In this document: piece by piece, positions 1 to 9,043 of the stretch
How the letters are laid out: each line of letters starts with the position of its first letter
Position numbering within the stretch: position 1 is the stretch's first letter
Source: Dictyobacter arantiisoli
GTDB taxonomy: Bacteria > Chloroflexota > Ktedonobacteria > Ktedonobacterales > Ktedonobacteraceae
Length of the DNA stretch: 64,000 nucleotides
Reading direction: 5' to 3'
NCBI RefSeq assembly: GCF_008326305.1
Contig: NZ_BIXY01000004.1
Span: 62,001-126,000 of the forward strand
Program-made: the position numbers and the translations under genes
Notes under the pieces: generated by a model
The model's database searches: none
The model's input: the letters and a program-made list of their open reading frames with translations, nothing else
What the model was told of the DNA's origin: nothing

Positions 1-2277
1 ATGATACATATGACAAATCAAAAGCCGCAGGTAGATCAGCAGCAAGAAATGAAATCAAAAGCCGCATATTCAAGACATTCTATTATCAATAAGCTGTGGA
101 GTAAACGCGTCCCTGTATTATTACAGATGAGTGAAGTTGAGTGTGGTCTCGCCAGTCTGGCGATGGTTTTAAGCTATCATGGTCGCGAGACGTCCATCTC
201 TGAATTGCGCACATTGTATGGGGCCAGCCGTGATGGTGTCTCGGCTTTAAATCTGGTCAAGGCGGCACGCAATCTGGGGATGATCGCGCGTGCGGTGGCG
301 TTGCAGCGCAATGATTTTCACGATGTAAGCTTACCGGCGATTGTGCATTGGCAATTCAATCACTTCCTGGTTGTCGAGCGCTGGACGCCTGAACTGGTGA
401 CCGTGGTTGATCCTGCTTCCGGACGACGTCAAATAAGTGAAGATGAATTTAGTAATGGGTTTACCGGCGTTGTGTTGATGCTCGAGCCAGGCATGGATTT
501 CCATCGTCGCCACATCTCATCTCCCCTTTCACTGCGGATGTATGCGATCCAGGCCATTCGCCAGGCACCGGGTGCACTATTCCAGGTCATTCTGGCATCC
601 ATTCTATTGCAAGTCCTGGGGCTTATTCCCCCCATTTTGACGGAAACGGTGATTGATAAAATCATCCCGGCGCACCTCAATAATGCTATGTTGCTTCTGG
701 GTGTGGGGATGTTGATGCTCGTCTTTTCCCAGGGCTTTCTGACGCTGCTCCGTGAATGGCTCCTCATTTATGTACGGGCACGTATTGATACACATATGAT
801 GCTGAGTTTTTTTGAACATCTCTTATTATTGCCCTATAGTTTCTTTCAACAACGTTCCAGTGGTGACCTCCTGACGCGCATGGCAAGTAATACGATTATT
901 CGCGATACTCTCAGCGGTCAATTAATCTCAACCATGCTGGACGGCAGCATGGTAATCCTGTATCTCTGTATTCTGATGGTGGAAGCACCAACCTTTGGCG
1001 TGCTGGCATTGGCGATTGGTTTGTTACAGGTATTGCTGATTTTGAGTGTCTATCGTCCTATTGCGAGTCTGGCGGCGCAAGAACTGGCGGCGCAAGGCAA
1101 ATCTCAGGGTTATATGGCTGAAGCATTGGCCGGTATAGCGACCCTCAAAGCTGCTGGCGCTGAGTATAGTGCACACGAACGCTGGACCAATCTTTTCTTT
1201 GACCAGCTTAACATCTCGATCAAGCGTAGTTATCTTTCGACAGTTGCCAGTACGATGTTGTTGATTCTACGTGTTTTCGCACCCATGGCCTTGCTCTGGG
1301 TCGGGGCGATTCAGGTACTCAACGGTGCCATGACCGTCGGCACTATGTTAGCGTTAACCTCGCTCTCGACCTCTTTCCTTTCGCCACTCTCTTCGCTGGC
1401 AAGTAGTGGACAACAATTACAAATCGTAAAGGCACATCTCGACCGTCTGGCAGATATTATGACCGCTGAGCCAGAGCAGCGTATTCAGGGGATTCAGGGT
1501 ATTCAATCGCCGCCCCGGTTGTCTGGTTATATTCGCCTCGAAAATGTGGGTTTCCGCTATGCGCCTGAGACACCGCGTGTCTTGCATTCCATTAATCTGA
1601 ATATTGTTGCCGGTCAAAAAGTTGCGCTGGTGGGGCGTACCGGATCGGGTAAGAGCACGCTGGGAAAGTTGCTATTGGGATTATATATTCCAACCGAGGG
1701 CCACATCTATTATGATGGAATTCCGCTGGAGCAACTGCAATATCAGGAGGTGCGGCGGCAATTTGGAGTAGTGTTACAGGATTCGGCCATTTTTAGTGGT
1801 TCAATCATGGAAAATATCCTCTTTAATGATTCTACCCTGGAGAAAGATTATGCCGTTCAGGCGGCCCAGATGGCGGCCATTCATGAAGATGTTATTAAGA
1901 TGCCGCTGGGGTATGAGACTTTGGTAGCTGAAGGTGGGAGTGCCTTATCCGGCGGCCAGCGTCAGCGCCTCTCCCTGGCACGTGCGATTGCCCATCATCC
2001 AGCGATTTTGCTCTTAGATGAAGCGACCAGTAATCTGGATGTCGTAACGGAACAGATTGTGGCCCAGAATCTAGAGGCGTTACCGTGCACGCAAATTATC
2101 ATCGCACATCGCCTGAGCACTGTCCGCAATGCCGATCTGATTCTAGTCATGGATCAGGGCACAATTGTGGAAAGCGGCACCCATCAGGATTTGTTATTAC
2201 GTAACGGCTTTTATACTAATCTGGTCAAGCAACAGATGGAGAAAAAATCGCCGCGCCCACTACTACGCAAATTTTAA
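1..2277 (+). CDS. C39-peptidase ABC exporter (bacteriocin/leader-peptide type)
   Basis: This is a membrane exporter that cleaves the leader from a ribosomal peptide and pumps the peptide out using ATP. The N-terminal C39 cysteine peptidase (about residues 36-155) shows the triad Cys48 (in ECGLAS), His121 (NHFLVV) and Asp137 (VDPASG). A six-helix exporter domain follows (about 185-480). The ATPase domain has the Walker A motif GRTGSGKST at 545-553, the signature LSGGQRQR near 649-656 and the Walker B motif LLLDEAT just after it. At 758 residues the length fits peptidase-containing exporters. The reading frame begins at the first base of the window, so the true start could lie upstream; a second ATG is at base 10. 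No precursor peptide or maturation enzyme is visible downstream, so the cargo is unknown and any such genes would lie to the left. The domain calls are firm and the substrate is not known. Confidence 0.93.
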   Translation: MIHMTNQKPQVDQQQEMKSKAAYSRHSIINKLWSKRVPVLLQMSEVECGLASLAMVLSYHGRETSISELRTLYGASRDGVSALNLVKAARNLGMIARAVALQRNDFHDVSLPAIVHWQFNHFLVVERWTPELVTVVDPASGRRQISEDEFSNGFTGVVLMLEPGMDFHRRHISSPLSLRMYAIQAIRQAPGALFQVILASILLQVLGLIPPILTETVIDKIIPAHLNNAMLLLGVGMLMLVFSQGFLTLLREWLLIYVRARIDTHMMLSFFEHLLLLPYSFFQQRSSGDLLTRMASNTIIRDTLSGQLISTMLDGSMVILYLCILMVEAPTFGVLALAIGLLQVLLILSVYRPIASLAAQELAAQGKSQGYMAEALAGIATLKAAGAEYSAHERWTNLFFDQLNISIKRSYLSTVASTMLLILRVFAPMALLWVGAIQVLNGAMTVGTMLALTSLSTSFLSPLSSLASSGQQLQIVKAHLDRLADIMTAEPEQRIQGIQGIQSPPRLSGYIRLENVGFRYAPETPRVLHSINLNIVAGQKVALVGRTGSGKSTLGKLLLGLYIPTEGHIYYDGIPLEQLQYQEVRRQFGVVLQDSAIFSGSIMENILFNDSTLEKDYAVQAAQMAAIHEDVIKMPLGYETLVAEGGSALSGGQRQRLSLARAIAHHPAILLLDEATSNLDVVTEQIVAQNLEALPCTQIIIAHRLSTVRNADLILVMDQGTIVESGTHQDLLLRNGFYTNLVKQQMEKKSPRPLLRKF

Positions 2278-2311
2278 CCCAAATACCGAGAAGGTGGAAC
2301 GCCGATCCACC

Positions 2312-2444
2312 CGTAGCAGTCACCCTTCCCGGGCAATACCGCTTCAATAGCCCATGCTCTTGACGGAGCACCCTGAACCATGAAATTGCTCCCAATTTCA
2401 GAGGAATCATGAAGCGGTATTGCCCGGGAAGGGTGACTGCTACG
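2312..2444. repeat. Repeat family A, locus 1: perfect 34-bp inverted repeat
   Basis: Two perfect 34-bp arms (2312-2345 and 2411-2444) begin and end with CGTAGCAGTCACCCTTCCCG and carry GGGCAATACCGCTTC inward. The 65-bp centre includes GAGGAATCATGA, a motif shared with other copies in the window. The right arm overlaps the end of the PAP2 gene and supplies its TAG stop. The element lies between convergent genes and could act as a bidirectional terminator. The flank at 2295-2311 (GGAACGCCGATCCACC) recurs at the locus near 47.9 kb. Confidence 0.85.
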
Positions 2445-3204
2445 CTTTTTGCGTTTTGCGTTGTTGCAATTTAGTCGTGACCCAACGGTAGCAGAAGATC
2501 AGTAAGAATAGCCAGAGTGCTCCAGAGAGATAGCCGCCGAGAACATCACTGAGCCAGTGCTCACCTTCCAGGACGCGTGAGTAGCCAATACAAAAAATTG
2601 CCAGTCCTGCAAAGATTTGAAAAGGTATCAGAATCCAATGATAGCGCCACTCGCGTACCGCTCTTGTAAAGCTGAGATAGAGCAATGAGCCATAGAAGAC
2701 TACATCGTGCTCGGTATGGCCGGAAGGGAAGCTATTAAAATTCAAGGGTGTATACACATGAATAAGCTTCGCACCTGGGCGTGGTCGCTGCACATAATCG
2801 CCAATCAACATATTGGTGCCGTTTCCCACCCCCAGGGTTAATAGAAAGAAAGCAACCTGTTTGAACCAGCGCATCAGCAAAAAGATCAGGGCTACGATAA
2901 TCACCTCCGCAATCGAAGGAGGAATATCGTTAAGCGAGCTGAAGAAGGTGAGAAACGCCAGGATCGCAGGGGCGTAGTGGATCGCTTGAACGGCGCGTGA
3001 GAATGCCACTTCTCCTGGCAGTGGTCCTTTATGGGCATGAATATACAACGCTGCCGCAGCCAGCAGACAAACTCCCAGCATCCACAAGATTCTTTCAATT
3101 ATATGGCGTACATGTGCATCATGCCTGTCCTCTCCACCTGCTGTTCTCTCAGCAGAAGGAATATAACTGCTCTCCTGTTCGAGGGGACTGGTGACATCCG
3201 ACAT
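2440..3204 (-). CDS. PAP2-family membrane phosphatase
   Basis: This is an integral membrane phosphatase of the PAP2/undecaprenyl-diphosphatase superfamily, which removes phosphate from lipid phosphates on the outer membrane face. All three signature blocks are visible: QRPRPGA, FPSGHTEHD and GYSRVLEGEHWLSD, so the acid-phosphatase active site looks complete. About six hydrophobic helices follow a hydrophilic N-terminus of roughly 35 residues. The ATG has a GGAGG ribosome-binding site seven bases upstream. The last codon and the TAG stop fall inside the right arm of an inverted-repeat element, so the C-terminus may have been trimmed or extended by the insertion. The substrate (undecaprenyl diphosphate, phosphatidate or another) cannot be told from sequence. 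Confidence 0.9.
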   Translation of the reverse strand: MSDVTSPLEQESSYIPSAERTAGGEDRHDAHVRHIIERILWMLGVCLLAAAALYIHAHKGPLPGEVAFSRAVQAIHYAPAILAFLTFFSSLNDIPPSIAEVIIVALIFLLMRWFKQVAFFLLTLGVGNGTNMLIGDYVQRPRPGAKLIHVYTPLNFNSFPSGHTEHDVVFYGSLLYLSFTRAVREWRYHWILIPFQIFAGLAIFCIGYSRVLEGEHWLSDVLGGYLSGALWLFLLIFCYRWVTTKLQQRKTQKA

Positions 3205-3782
3205 AGTGTTCCTCCATGTATGAACGTAATATAATATCTGAGCTATACACGTTACTGAGGATTAATCAGATGCAAGAATGGCATTTGAAGTAACCTTGCT
3301 ATATTTATATGAGGTAGAGATATTGTTACTATATATGGAGATTGTATCCTGGATGTTTTAACAATAATCTAACTTAGAATTATGTTAAGAAAAAGCATAG
3401 CAATAATGGAAATAAAACGTGAGAACAGTGTATGATGGTGGTGGTTAGTTGGACGTTTTTCTCGTCGCTGCTGAGCTAAATTGCTTGAAGGGTAAGAGGA
3501 TTCTGGCGTATCAAGGCTGCATATAAGTTTTTGCCGGAAATGATGCCTGATAATTTAGGTTGCTATTCCAGGAAAAATAGGCAGCATATTGGGTGCAATA
3601 TAGCTCTTTTATAGGATAATTTGGGATATTTTTGTGTATACTAGCAAGTATGGGTTACATTGAACATATCCAACCAGTATATATCTAAATGGAGCGAGCA
3701 GTTCCTCGCTGATTGCTTCACTATATGGAACTAACCCTTTCCAGTAATCTGCATTGAGGAAATAAGAAGAAAGGTTTGCATC
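3205..3782. other. Intergenic region, AT-rich, no gene seen
   Basis: This stretch separates the divergent PAP2 and TPR genes and must hold both promoters. It is AT-rich with several TATA-like hexamers, but I could not fix a promoter with both boxes. No hairpin with a T-run and no convincing reading frame were found. Confidence 0.5.
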
Positions 3783-4541
3783 ATGGTCCATCGGATGGAT
3801 GATCCCTTTTCCACTGTTGATTTAGACGATGGCTCTATGGTGGATATGACTATGCCAGGGGTAAAAGAAGATACTGATAGTGCTGTTGTACATAGTATGC
3901 AGGGCGCGCTCTCCTATTACTTGCATGAGTATCAGGATGCAGTTGATGCGTTTACGAAAGCTATCAATGTTTATGTATTGCGTCCCAATGAGTCAGAGAA
4001 GCTAATTGAGCTGTATCGGCAGCGAGCCGAGGCTTATCGGAAACTTGAGAACTATACTGCTGTGGTTGTCGATTACAGCAAGGGCCTGGAGCTTGATCCG
4101 CAACGAGGACAGTTTTATTGTAGCCGGGGCATTGCCTACAAGATGTTGGAGCAGTATGATCTGGCGTTGCAGGATTATACGACTGCTATGCAGGTCGCTC
4201 CTCAACTTGCAGAACCCTATTATTGTCGCGCGATCCTGTATAGTGTGGTGTTGCATAAGCCTGAGCTGGCGATTGCTGATTATACGGAAGCTTTGCAGCG
4301 TGAACCTGCTCTGGCACAGGCATACATGAACCGTGGACATGATTATTTGCAAGTAGGAAACTTTGAGCAGGCATTGGCCGATTATACACAGGTGATTCAA
4401 TTACAACCTGAATTAGCTGTGGCTTATTATGAGCGTGGTTCTGTGTATAAATTATTGGCACAGCCCGAGTCTGCCCGGAAGGATTATGAGCAAGCTTTGC
4501 AGCTCGATCCCGCTTTGAAAAAACTGGCAAATTACCTTTAG
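3783..4541 (+). CDS. Tetratricopeptide repeat protein
   Basis: A 252-residue protein made almost wholly of TPR units, giving a helical scaffold for protein-protein contacts. From about residue 35 to the end, some six units follow the pattern A-Y-x3-A-x8-A-x2-D-Y-x2-A-L-x-L-P, for example the unit containing YYCRAILYSV and the one containing AYMNRGHDYL. There is no signal peptide or membrane helix, so it is predicted to be cytosolic. An AAAGG site lies just upstream of ATG 3783; ATG 3795 is an alternative. It stands alone, converging on the pullulanase gene with a shared hairpin between them. The partner protein is unknown. Confidence 0.85.
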   Translation: MVHRMDDPFSTVDLDDGSMVDMTMPGVKEDTDSAVVHSMQGALSYYLHEYQDAVDAFTKAINVYVLRPNESEKLIELYRQRAEAYRKLENYTAVVVDYSKGLELDPQRGQFYCSRGIAYKMLEQYDLALQDYTTAMQVAPQLAEPYYCRAILYSVVLHKPELAIADYTEALQREPALAQAYMNRGHDYLQVGNFEQALADYTQVIQLQPELAVAYYERGSVYKLLAQPESARKDYEQALQLDPALKKLANYL

Positions 4542-4569
4542 CTTTTTCTCGCCAGCTTCTCCAAGCGGT

Positions 4570-4610
4570 AAAATAGTCGCCATACGTGTTACATGCATGG
4601 CGACTATTTT
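4570..4610. terminator. Bidirectional terminator between TPR and pulA genes
   Basis: Perfect 14-bp arms, 4570-4583 (AAAATAGTCGCCAT) and 4597-4610, with a 13-base loop. The A-rich start and T-rich end give a U-run on both strands, which suits the two convergent genes on either side. Confidence 0.85.
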
Positions 4611-4617
4611 GCTGTCT

Positions 4618-7125
4618 TTAATTTTGATAGAGAATCATGCAGGCGATACCTGAGACGGTCAGGCTGCCTGTCAGTTTCTGAATCCCCTGTTCGTTGATGC
4701 GATTCTGAGTGACTACGATGGTCCAGGGTCCCGGTGGCAGATTGATGGTGAATGAGTCGCGATTAGGATTATAGATGACCAGGATGGTTTTCCAGCTATC
4801 CTGGTTGGCGTTGCTGGCAAGCTGATAGATGATAGTGTTGGCGGGACTATCGATAAATGTGAGATGGTCAGTGATATCCTGCGCATTGGTCATGCGGAAG
4901 GCGGGATGGCGCTGACGCAATTGGATCAGGCCTGCGTAGTAATCGAAGACGTCTTTATAGAGATCTTTGCGCTCCCAGTCAAACTGGTTGACCGCATCAC
5001 CTGCGTTATAGCTGTTATCATTGCCGCTCTTGGTGCGCAGAAATTCCTCGCCACCCTGGAAAAATGGAATACCTTGTGCAGTGAGCACAATTGCCTGAGC
5101 GAGCTTATCCATATTGATGCGATCAGTCTGGCTGGTGCTGGGATTGCTGGCGGTAATCTTATCCCAGAGCGTCATATTATCGTGGCTGCTGGCATAGTTG
5201 ATGGTTTCACCAGGACCGGCTGTGAAGTCGTGGATGCTGCCCTGCACTGATCGCTTGATGGTTTCAGCTTGATCGCTGGCACCCGTTGCGAAACCCTGTG
5301 AGGAAGGCGAAAAAGGGCTACCAAGCAGACCGTTGCGTATCATATCGTTGAAAACGGCGATCTGTAGATTTTTCTGTTGTCCCTTGGTAAGGAGCTGTTG
5401 CGCGGGCAAGGCGGTGCTTCCACCGCTCCAGGGTTCGCCATACACGAGCGGATTGGGATGAAGCGCGCGTAGATCCTGCGCAATGATCTGCATGGTCGCA
5501 ACACCGAGCAGGGCCATTAAATCAAAGCGGAAGCCATCGACATGATACTCCTGCATCCAATATTTCAGGGAATCGCGTATAAATTTTTGGACCATGGGAC
5601 GCTCACAGGCAATCTCATTGCCACAGCCTGAGCCATTGGTATAATTGCCCTCATCATCTGTACGATAATAATAGTGTGGGACAATGTTGTTAAAATCCGC
5701 ATCTTCTGTGGTAAAGGTATGATTGTAGACAACATCCATCACGACCCCCAGTCCTGCTGCATGGAGGCTCTGCACCATACGCTTGAATTCTATAATGCGA
5801 GCGGTCCCGTGAGGTGTTGTCGCATAGGCCCCTTCAGGAGTGTTATAATTGCGTGGATCGTAGCCCCAGTTATATTGCGTAGGAATAAGTTCATCGACGC
5901 TGGCAAACTCAAAGACTGGCATGATCTGTACATGGGTGATGCCGAGCGCTTGCAGGCTGGCTACTCCAGTGCTTGTTTGGTGTGGATTGTGGGTAGCGAG
6001 CTCAGTGAAGGCCAGGAACATTCCCTTATTGCTCATGCCTGAATTGGCGTTAATAGAAAAGTCGCGCACATGGACCTCGTAGATGACAGCATCTACTGGA
6101 TGTGCCAGCTTCTTATAGTTGTCCTGCTCCCAACTCTGAGGATCGGTTTGTCCCAGATCAGCGATGAGCGCTTTGCTGGCATTAATGGCTAGCGCCCGCG
6201 CATAGGGATCTACAGCGGTGCGCGTCTGACCCTGGGCGGTGACTTGATAGAGGTAATACCAGTTAGTGAGTGCTTGCGTGACAGTGGCCTGCCAGGTGCC
6301 TTGTTCTGCACGTTGCATCGCAATTGTCTGGCTGAGAGGACCATCCTCTTCTTTGTAGAGCAAAAGCTGAACCTCTGATGCAGTAGGTGCCCAGAGCCGG
6401 AAATGTGTCTCCTGCGCCGTCAATATACTTCCCAGATCATCCCCACTATAAACGAAGCGTGCTTCATTCAATACATTGCGTGCAATAATTGTGGCGGCCT
6501 CATAGCCATACAGGCTGATCTGAACCGTATGGGTCACATCGATCTCTGTGTCCAGGGTGATAAGTAGATTACTGGTGGGAGAGGTTGCCGCAGTTGGTAA
6601 TATGACTCTGGAATTATTCAAGGAATCATAGATTTGTGGGCATTGCGTCGCCGGATCCCATGGCACATATGAGAAAGTTACGCTGATATCATCCACTGGA
6701 ACCACCAGGGTTACATTGTGATTGGCTGGAATGACATCACTCCAGCCATCGTGAAATGCTACTTTATAATTATAGGTCCCGGCGGGAAGTGAGGCGGTAA
6801 ACTGATAAAGATTGGGATTTATCTCCTGCATGCTAGTATGATTATCATCTGTATTCCAATTGTTTGGCGCGCCGAGTAGTTGTTGTAGATCGCCCACGAT
6901 CAACGCGTGTTGGCGATGTGCGTGTTCAATGGCCGTCACTCCGATGTGTTGACCGTTAGTCATGTCAAGAATTGTGACAGCATTTGATTGATAGGGAAGA
7001 ACGACGCCACTTGAAAGGGAGATGAGAAGGCTATTCGGGCTTTCAAGGTACGCATTCGTAACGCGCTGCTGGCTGCCATCGGAGTTTTTCACTACAATAT
7101 CTCTTTCTGGTCTAATGATAGACAT
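4618..7125 (-). CDS. pulA: Type I pullulanase (GH13 debranching enzyme)
   Basis: Hydrolyses alpha-1,6 branch points of pullulan, amylopectin or glycogen fragments. After about 230 residues of N-terminal beta domains comes a CBM48-like module (TAQETHFRLWAPTA), then the GH13 barrel with the type I pullulanase hallmark YNWGYDP. The catalytic residues can be placed: nucleophile Asp535 in FRFDLMALL, acid/base Glu564 in VYGEPW, and Asp649 in SSHDNM. MDVVYNHT is the first conserved GH13 region. No signal peptide or lipobox is present, so a cytosolic role in glycogen or maltodextrin breakdown is likelier than an extracellular one. At 835 residues the length is normal. The ATG has only a weak upstream AGG. 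No glycogen genes lie next to it. Confidence 0.93.
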   Translation of the reverse strand: MSIIRPERDIVVKNSDGSQQRVTNAYLESPNSLLISLSSGVVLPYQSNAVTILDMTNGQHIGVTAIEHAHRQHALIVGDLQQLLGAPNNWNTDDNHTSMQEINPNLYQFTASLPAGTYNYKVAFHDGWSDVIPANHNVTLVVPVDDISVTFSYVPWDPATQCPQIYDSLNNSRVILPTAATSPTSNLLITLDTEIDVTHTVQISLYGYEAATIIARNVLNEARFVYSGDDLGSILTAQETHFRLWAPTASEVQLLLYKEEDGPLSQTIAMQRAEQGTWQATVTQALTNWYYLYQVTAQGQTRTAVDPYARALAINASKALIADLGQTDPQSWEQDNYKKLAHPVDAVIYEVHVRDFSINANSGMSNKGMFLAFTELATHNPHQTSTGVASLQALGITHVQIMPVFEFASVDELIPTQYNWGYDPRNYNTPEGAYATTPHGTARIIEFKRMVQSLHAAGLGVVMDVVYNHTFTTEDADFNNIVPHYYYRTDDEGNYTNGSGCGNEIACERPMVQKFIRDSLKYWMQEYHVDGFRFDLMALLGVATMQIIAQDLRALHPNPLVYGEPWSGGSTALPAQQLLTKGQQKNLQIAVFNDMIRNGLLGSPFSPSSQGFATGASDQAETIKRSVQGSIHDFTAGPGETINYASSHDNMTLWDKITASNPSTSQTDRINMDKLAQAIVLTAQGIPFFQGGEEFLRTKSGNDNSYNAGDAVNQFDWERKDLYKDVFDYYAGLIQLRQRHPAFRMTNAQDITDHLTFIDSPANTIIYQLASNANQDSWKTILVIYNPNRDSFTINLPPGPWTIVVTQNRINEQGIQKLTGSLTVSGIACMILYQN

Positions 7126-7402
7126 CTTGCCTGCACTTCATGCTACAATCTCTTTCACCAATAAAATGCTATCGAGATAGATATTTTATCTCCCCCAAAT
7201 AGCAGTATACGGGCGAAGAGTAAACGTTGTATGCTCAAGTATTATTGCAGGTCAGCAGGCTGATGTGAAGTCCTGTCGGTAAGTAATATCTGGATCAAAG
7301 CAATCCTTCAATCGAAGTGGCGCGCGTAGGAAAAATCCCAAAAAAAGGTATTGACAAAAAAGCCGCAAGGGTATATATTATTTGTGTTCTAACGAGAACT
7401 GA

Positions 7403-7477
7403 TCCTCGATAGCTCAATGGTAGAGCAATCGGCTGTTAACCGATGTGTTACAGGTTCGAGTCCTGTTCGAGGAGCCA
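7403..7477 (+). tRNA. tRNA-Asn (anticodon GTT)
   Basis: A full cloverleaf can be drawn. The acceptor stem TCCTCGA pairs with TCGAGGA, the D-arm is GCTC/GAGC, and the anticodon arm is ATCGG-CTGTTAA-CCGAT with GTT at the centre. The T-arm is ACAGG-TTCGAGT-CCTGT. The discriminator is G and the CCA end is encoded at 7475-7477. A terminator follows within ten bases. Confidence 0.97.
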
Positions 7478-7482
7478 CATCT

Positions 7483-7510
7483 GGACCACTCATAAAGTGG
7501 TCCTTTTTTT
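7483..7510 (+). terminator. Rho-independent terminator after tRNA-Asn
   Basis: The stem GGACCACT/AGTGGTCC (7483-7490 and 7496-7503) is followed by seven T residues on the plus strand, just after the tRNA. Confidence 0.93.
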
Positions 7511-7611
7511 ATGGTTTTTGCAGGCATAGTTGCTTGAATGCCACAGGGCATGAGCTTGATTGCTCTGCCTGTGGCAGGTAGGGAAATGGGATCTTTGTGG
7601 TTGCGTGTTTG

Positions 7612-8835
7612 TTAGACGCCTTTCACACACCATTCATAGATGATGCGTTCCACATGTTTTTGGCCGGTAAGGAAATGTTCGATGGGAATGCTTTCATTGG
7701 GCTGATGGGCCTGCTCAAGCGTGCCGGGTCCACATACATACGAATTGATATTGAGAAGCTGGAATTGTCCTGCATCCGTTCCATAGGGTGCACCATGCTC
7801 GACAGGTTTCTCAATTATCCGACTGAGCAGGTGACTGATGGGACTCTCCAGCGGAGATTTCATAGGTGGTGTGGCATGTAGATGTTCGATAAAGACGCCG
7901 CATTCGGGAGAGAAGGCACGCATCTCACGAGCAATTTCCTGCTCAATGCGAGCGCGCATCGTATTGAGAATCTCTTCTTCATTATCTCCAGGTGAGACAC
8001 GCAGGCTCACATTGAGGCGACAGGTATCGGCAATCATATTCGTTGCCAGGCCGCCCTTGATTACGCCGTAGTTAAAGGCAGAGGTTGGGCATTCAGGGAA
8101 GAGTTGCAGATTCTCGGGCGTGATACGCTGTTGCAGCTCCTGATCAATCTCATCGATGATCTGGATCACATCGGACATCTTCTTGATCGCGTTTAATCCT
8201 TGTTTGGGGACACTGCTATGGCCTCCCTTGCCGCGCACCACCACATCGAAGGTCGCAAAGCCTTTGTGGGCCGGAAAGATGTTGAAATCAGTTGGCTCCC
8301 CAATCAACGCGTACTCTGGCATTGGTAATGTCTCTTTAAAGAATGTTGGCAGTATATTATGGACCAGGTGTCCTGAACCCTGCCCCGCGATCTCTTCATC
8401 GTAGGTAAAGACAAAGAGGAGGGGATGTTTGAAGGTGCTATGTTGCTGGTGAACCTGACGGGCGGCCACAACGGCCTGGGCGAGAAATATCTTCATATCG
8501 GCCGTGCCACGTCCATAAATGCGCTTGCCATCGGTTTGGAGTTCCAATGGATTTGTTTTCCAATCGGGCTGACCATCAAAGGGTACTGTATCAATGTGGC
8601 CCGAGATCATCAATCCACCGGGCTCTTGTGGTCCAAACCAGGCCAGTACAGAAGCCTTTTTGACCCCTTCTACCTCGTCCGTTAAGATGCGGCTCTCAAA
8701 ACCGCTTTCTTGCAAATAGTGCGCAAGGTACTCGGCAGCTTCCAGATTGCTATGTGCGCTCACTGTATCCATGCCGATCAGTCGTCGCGAAACTTCCCAG
8801 AGTTCGCTCTTTTGCATATCGTCACTAGTACTCAC
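7612..8835 (-). CDS. M20 family metallohydrolase (ArgE/DapE type)
   Basis: A zinc- or cobalt-dependent deacylase of peptidase family M20, close to acetylornithine deacetylase and succinyl-diaminopimelate desuccinylase. The metal-site blocks are present: SGHIDTVP with the first His and Asp, GRGTADMK with the bridging Asp, TYDEEIAGQGS with the catalytic Glu pair, LIGEPTD, and a C-terminal His in LEQAHQPNE. A dimerisation domain sits at about residues 190-300. The start is a GTG with AAAGGACGG upstream; an ATG seven codons in is the alternative. It cannot be assigned to arginine or lysine biosynthesis because no arg or dap gene is adjacent. It is divergent from the WYL regulator, which might control it. 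Confidence 0.85.
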   Translation of the reverse strand: MSTSDDMQKSELWEVSRRLIGMDTVSAHSNLEAAEYLAHYLQESGFESRILTDEVEGVKKASVLAWFGPQEPGGLMISGHIDTVPFDGQPDWKTNPLELQTDGKRIYGRGTADMKIFLAQAVVAARQVHQQHSTFKHPLLFVFTYDEEIAGQGSGHLVHNILPTFFKETLPMPEYALIGEPTDFNIFPAHKGFATFDVVVRGKGGHSSVPKQGLNAIKKMSDVIQIIDEIDQELQQRITPENLQLFPECPTSAFNYGVIKGGLATNMIADTCRLNVSLRVSPGDNEEEILNTMRARIEQEIAREMRAFSPECGVFIEHLHATPPMKSPLESPISHLLSRIIEKPVEHGAPYGTDAGQFQLLNINSYVCGPGTLEQAHQPNESIPIEHFLTGQKHVERIIYEWCVKGV

Positions 8836-9043
8836 GTATGTTCCGTCCTTTAAAAGATGTACGGACGACTATTATCATCTAGAGGCCCGCTTGTATCTGT
8901 CTGTCTTTTCTTCTTTATAGTAACACATCACTCTGCTGACTTTGGTGGACAGCCTATGGCTTGCCATACAAATATGACAAAAAGTGTCCTATCTATGTGC
9001 TACAGTGGAGAGAGATTGAGATTATGTATGGAGGAAGTGGCAT

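Noticed and set aside
7403-7510. tRNA-Asn as an integration site
   Set aside because: No repeat of the tRNA 3-prime end and no integrase were seen in the window.
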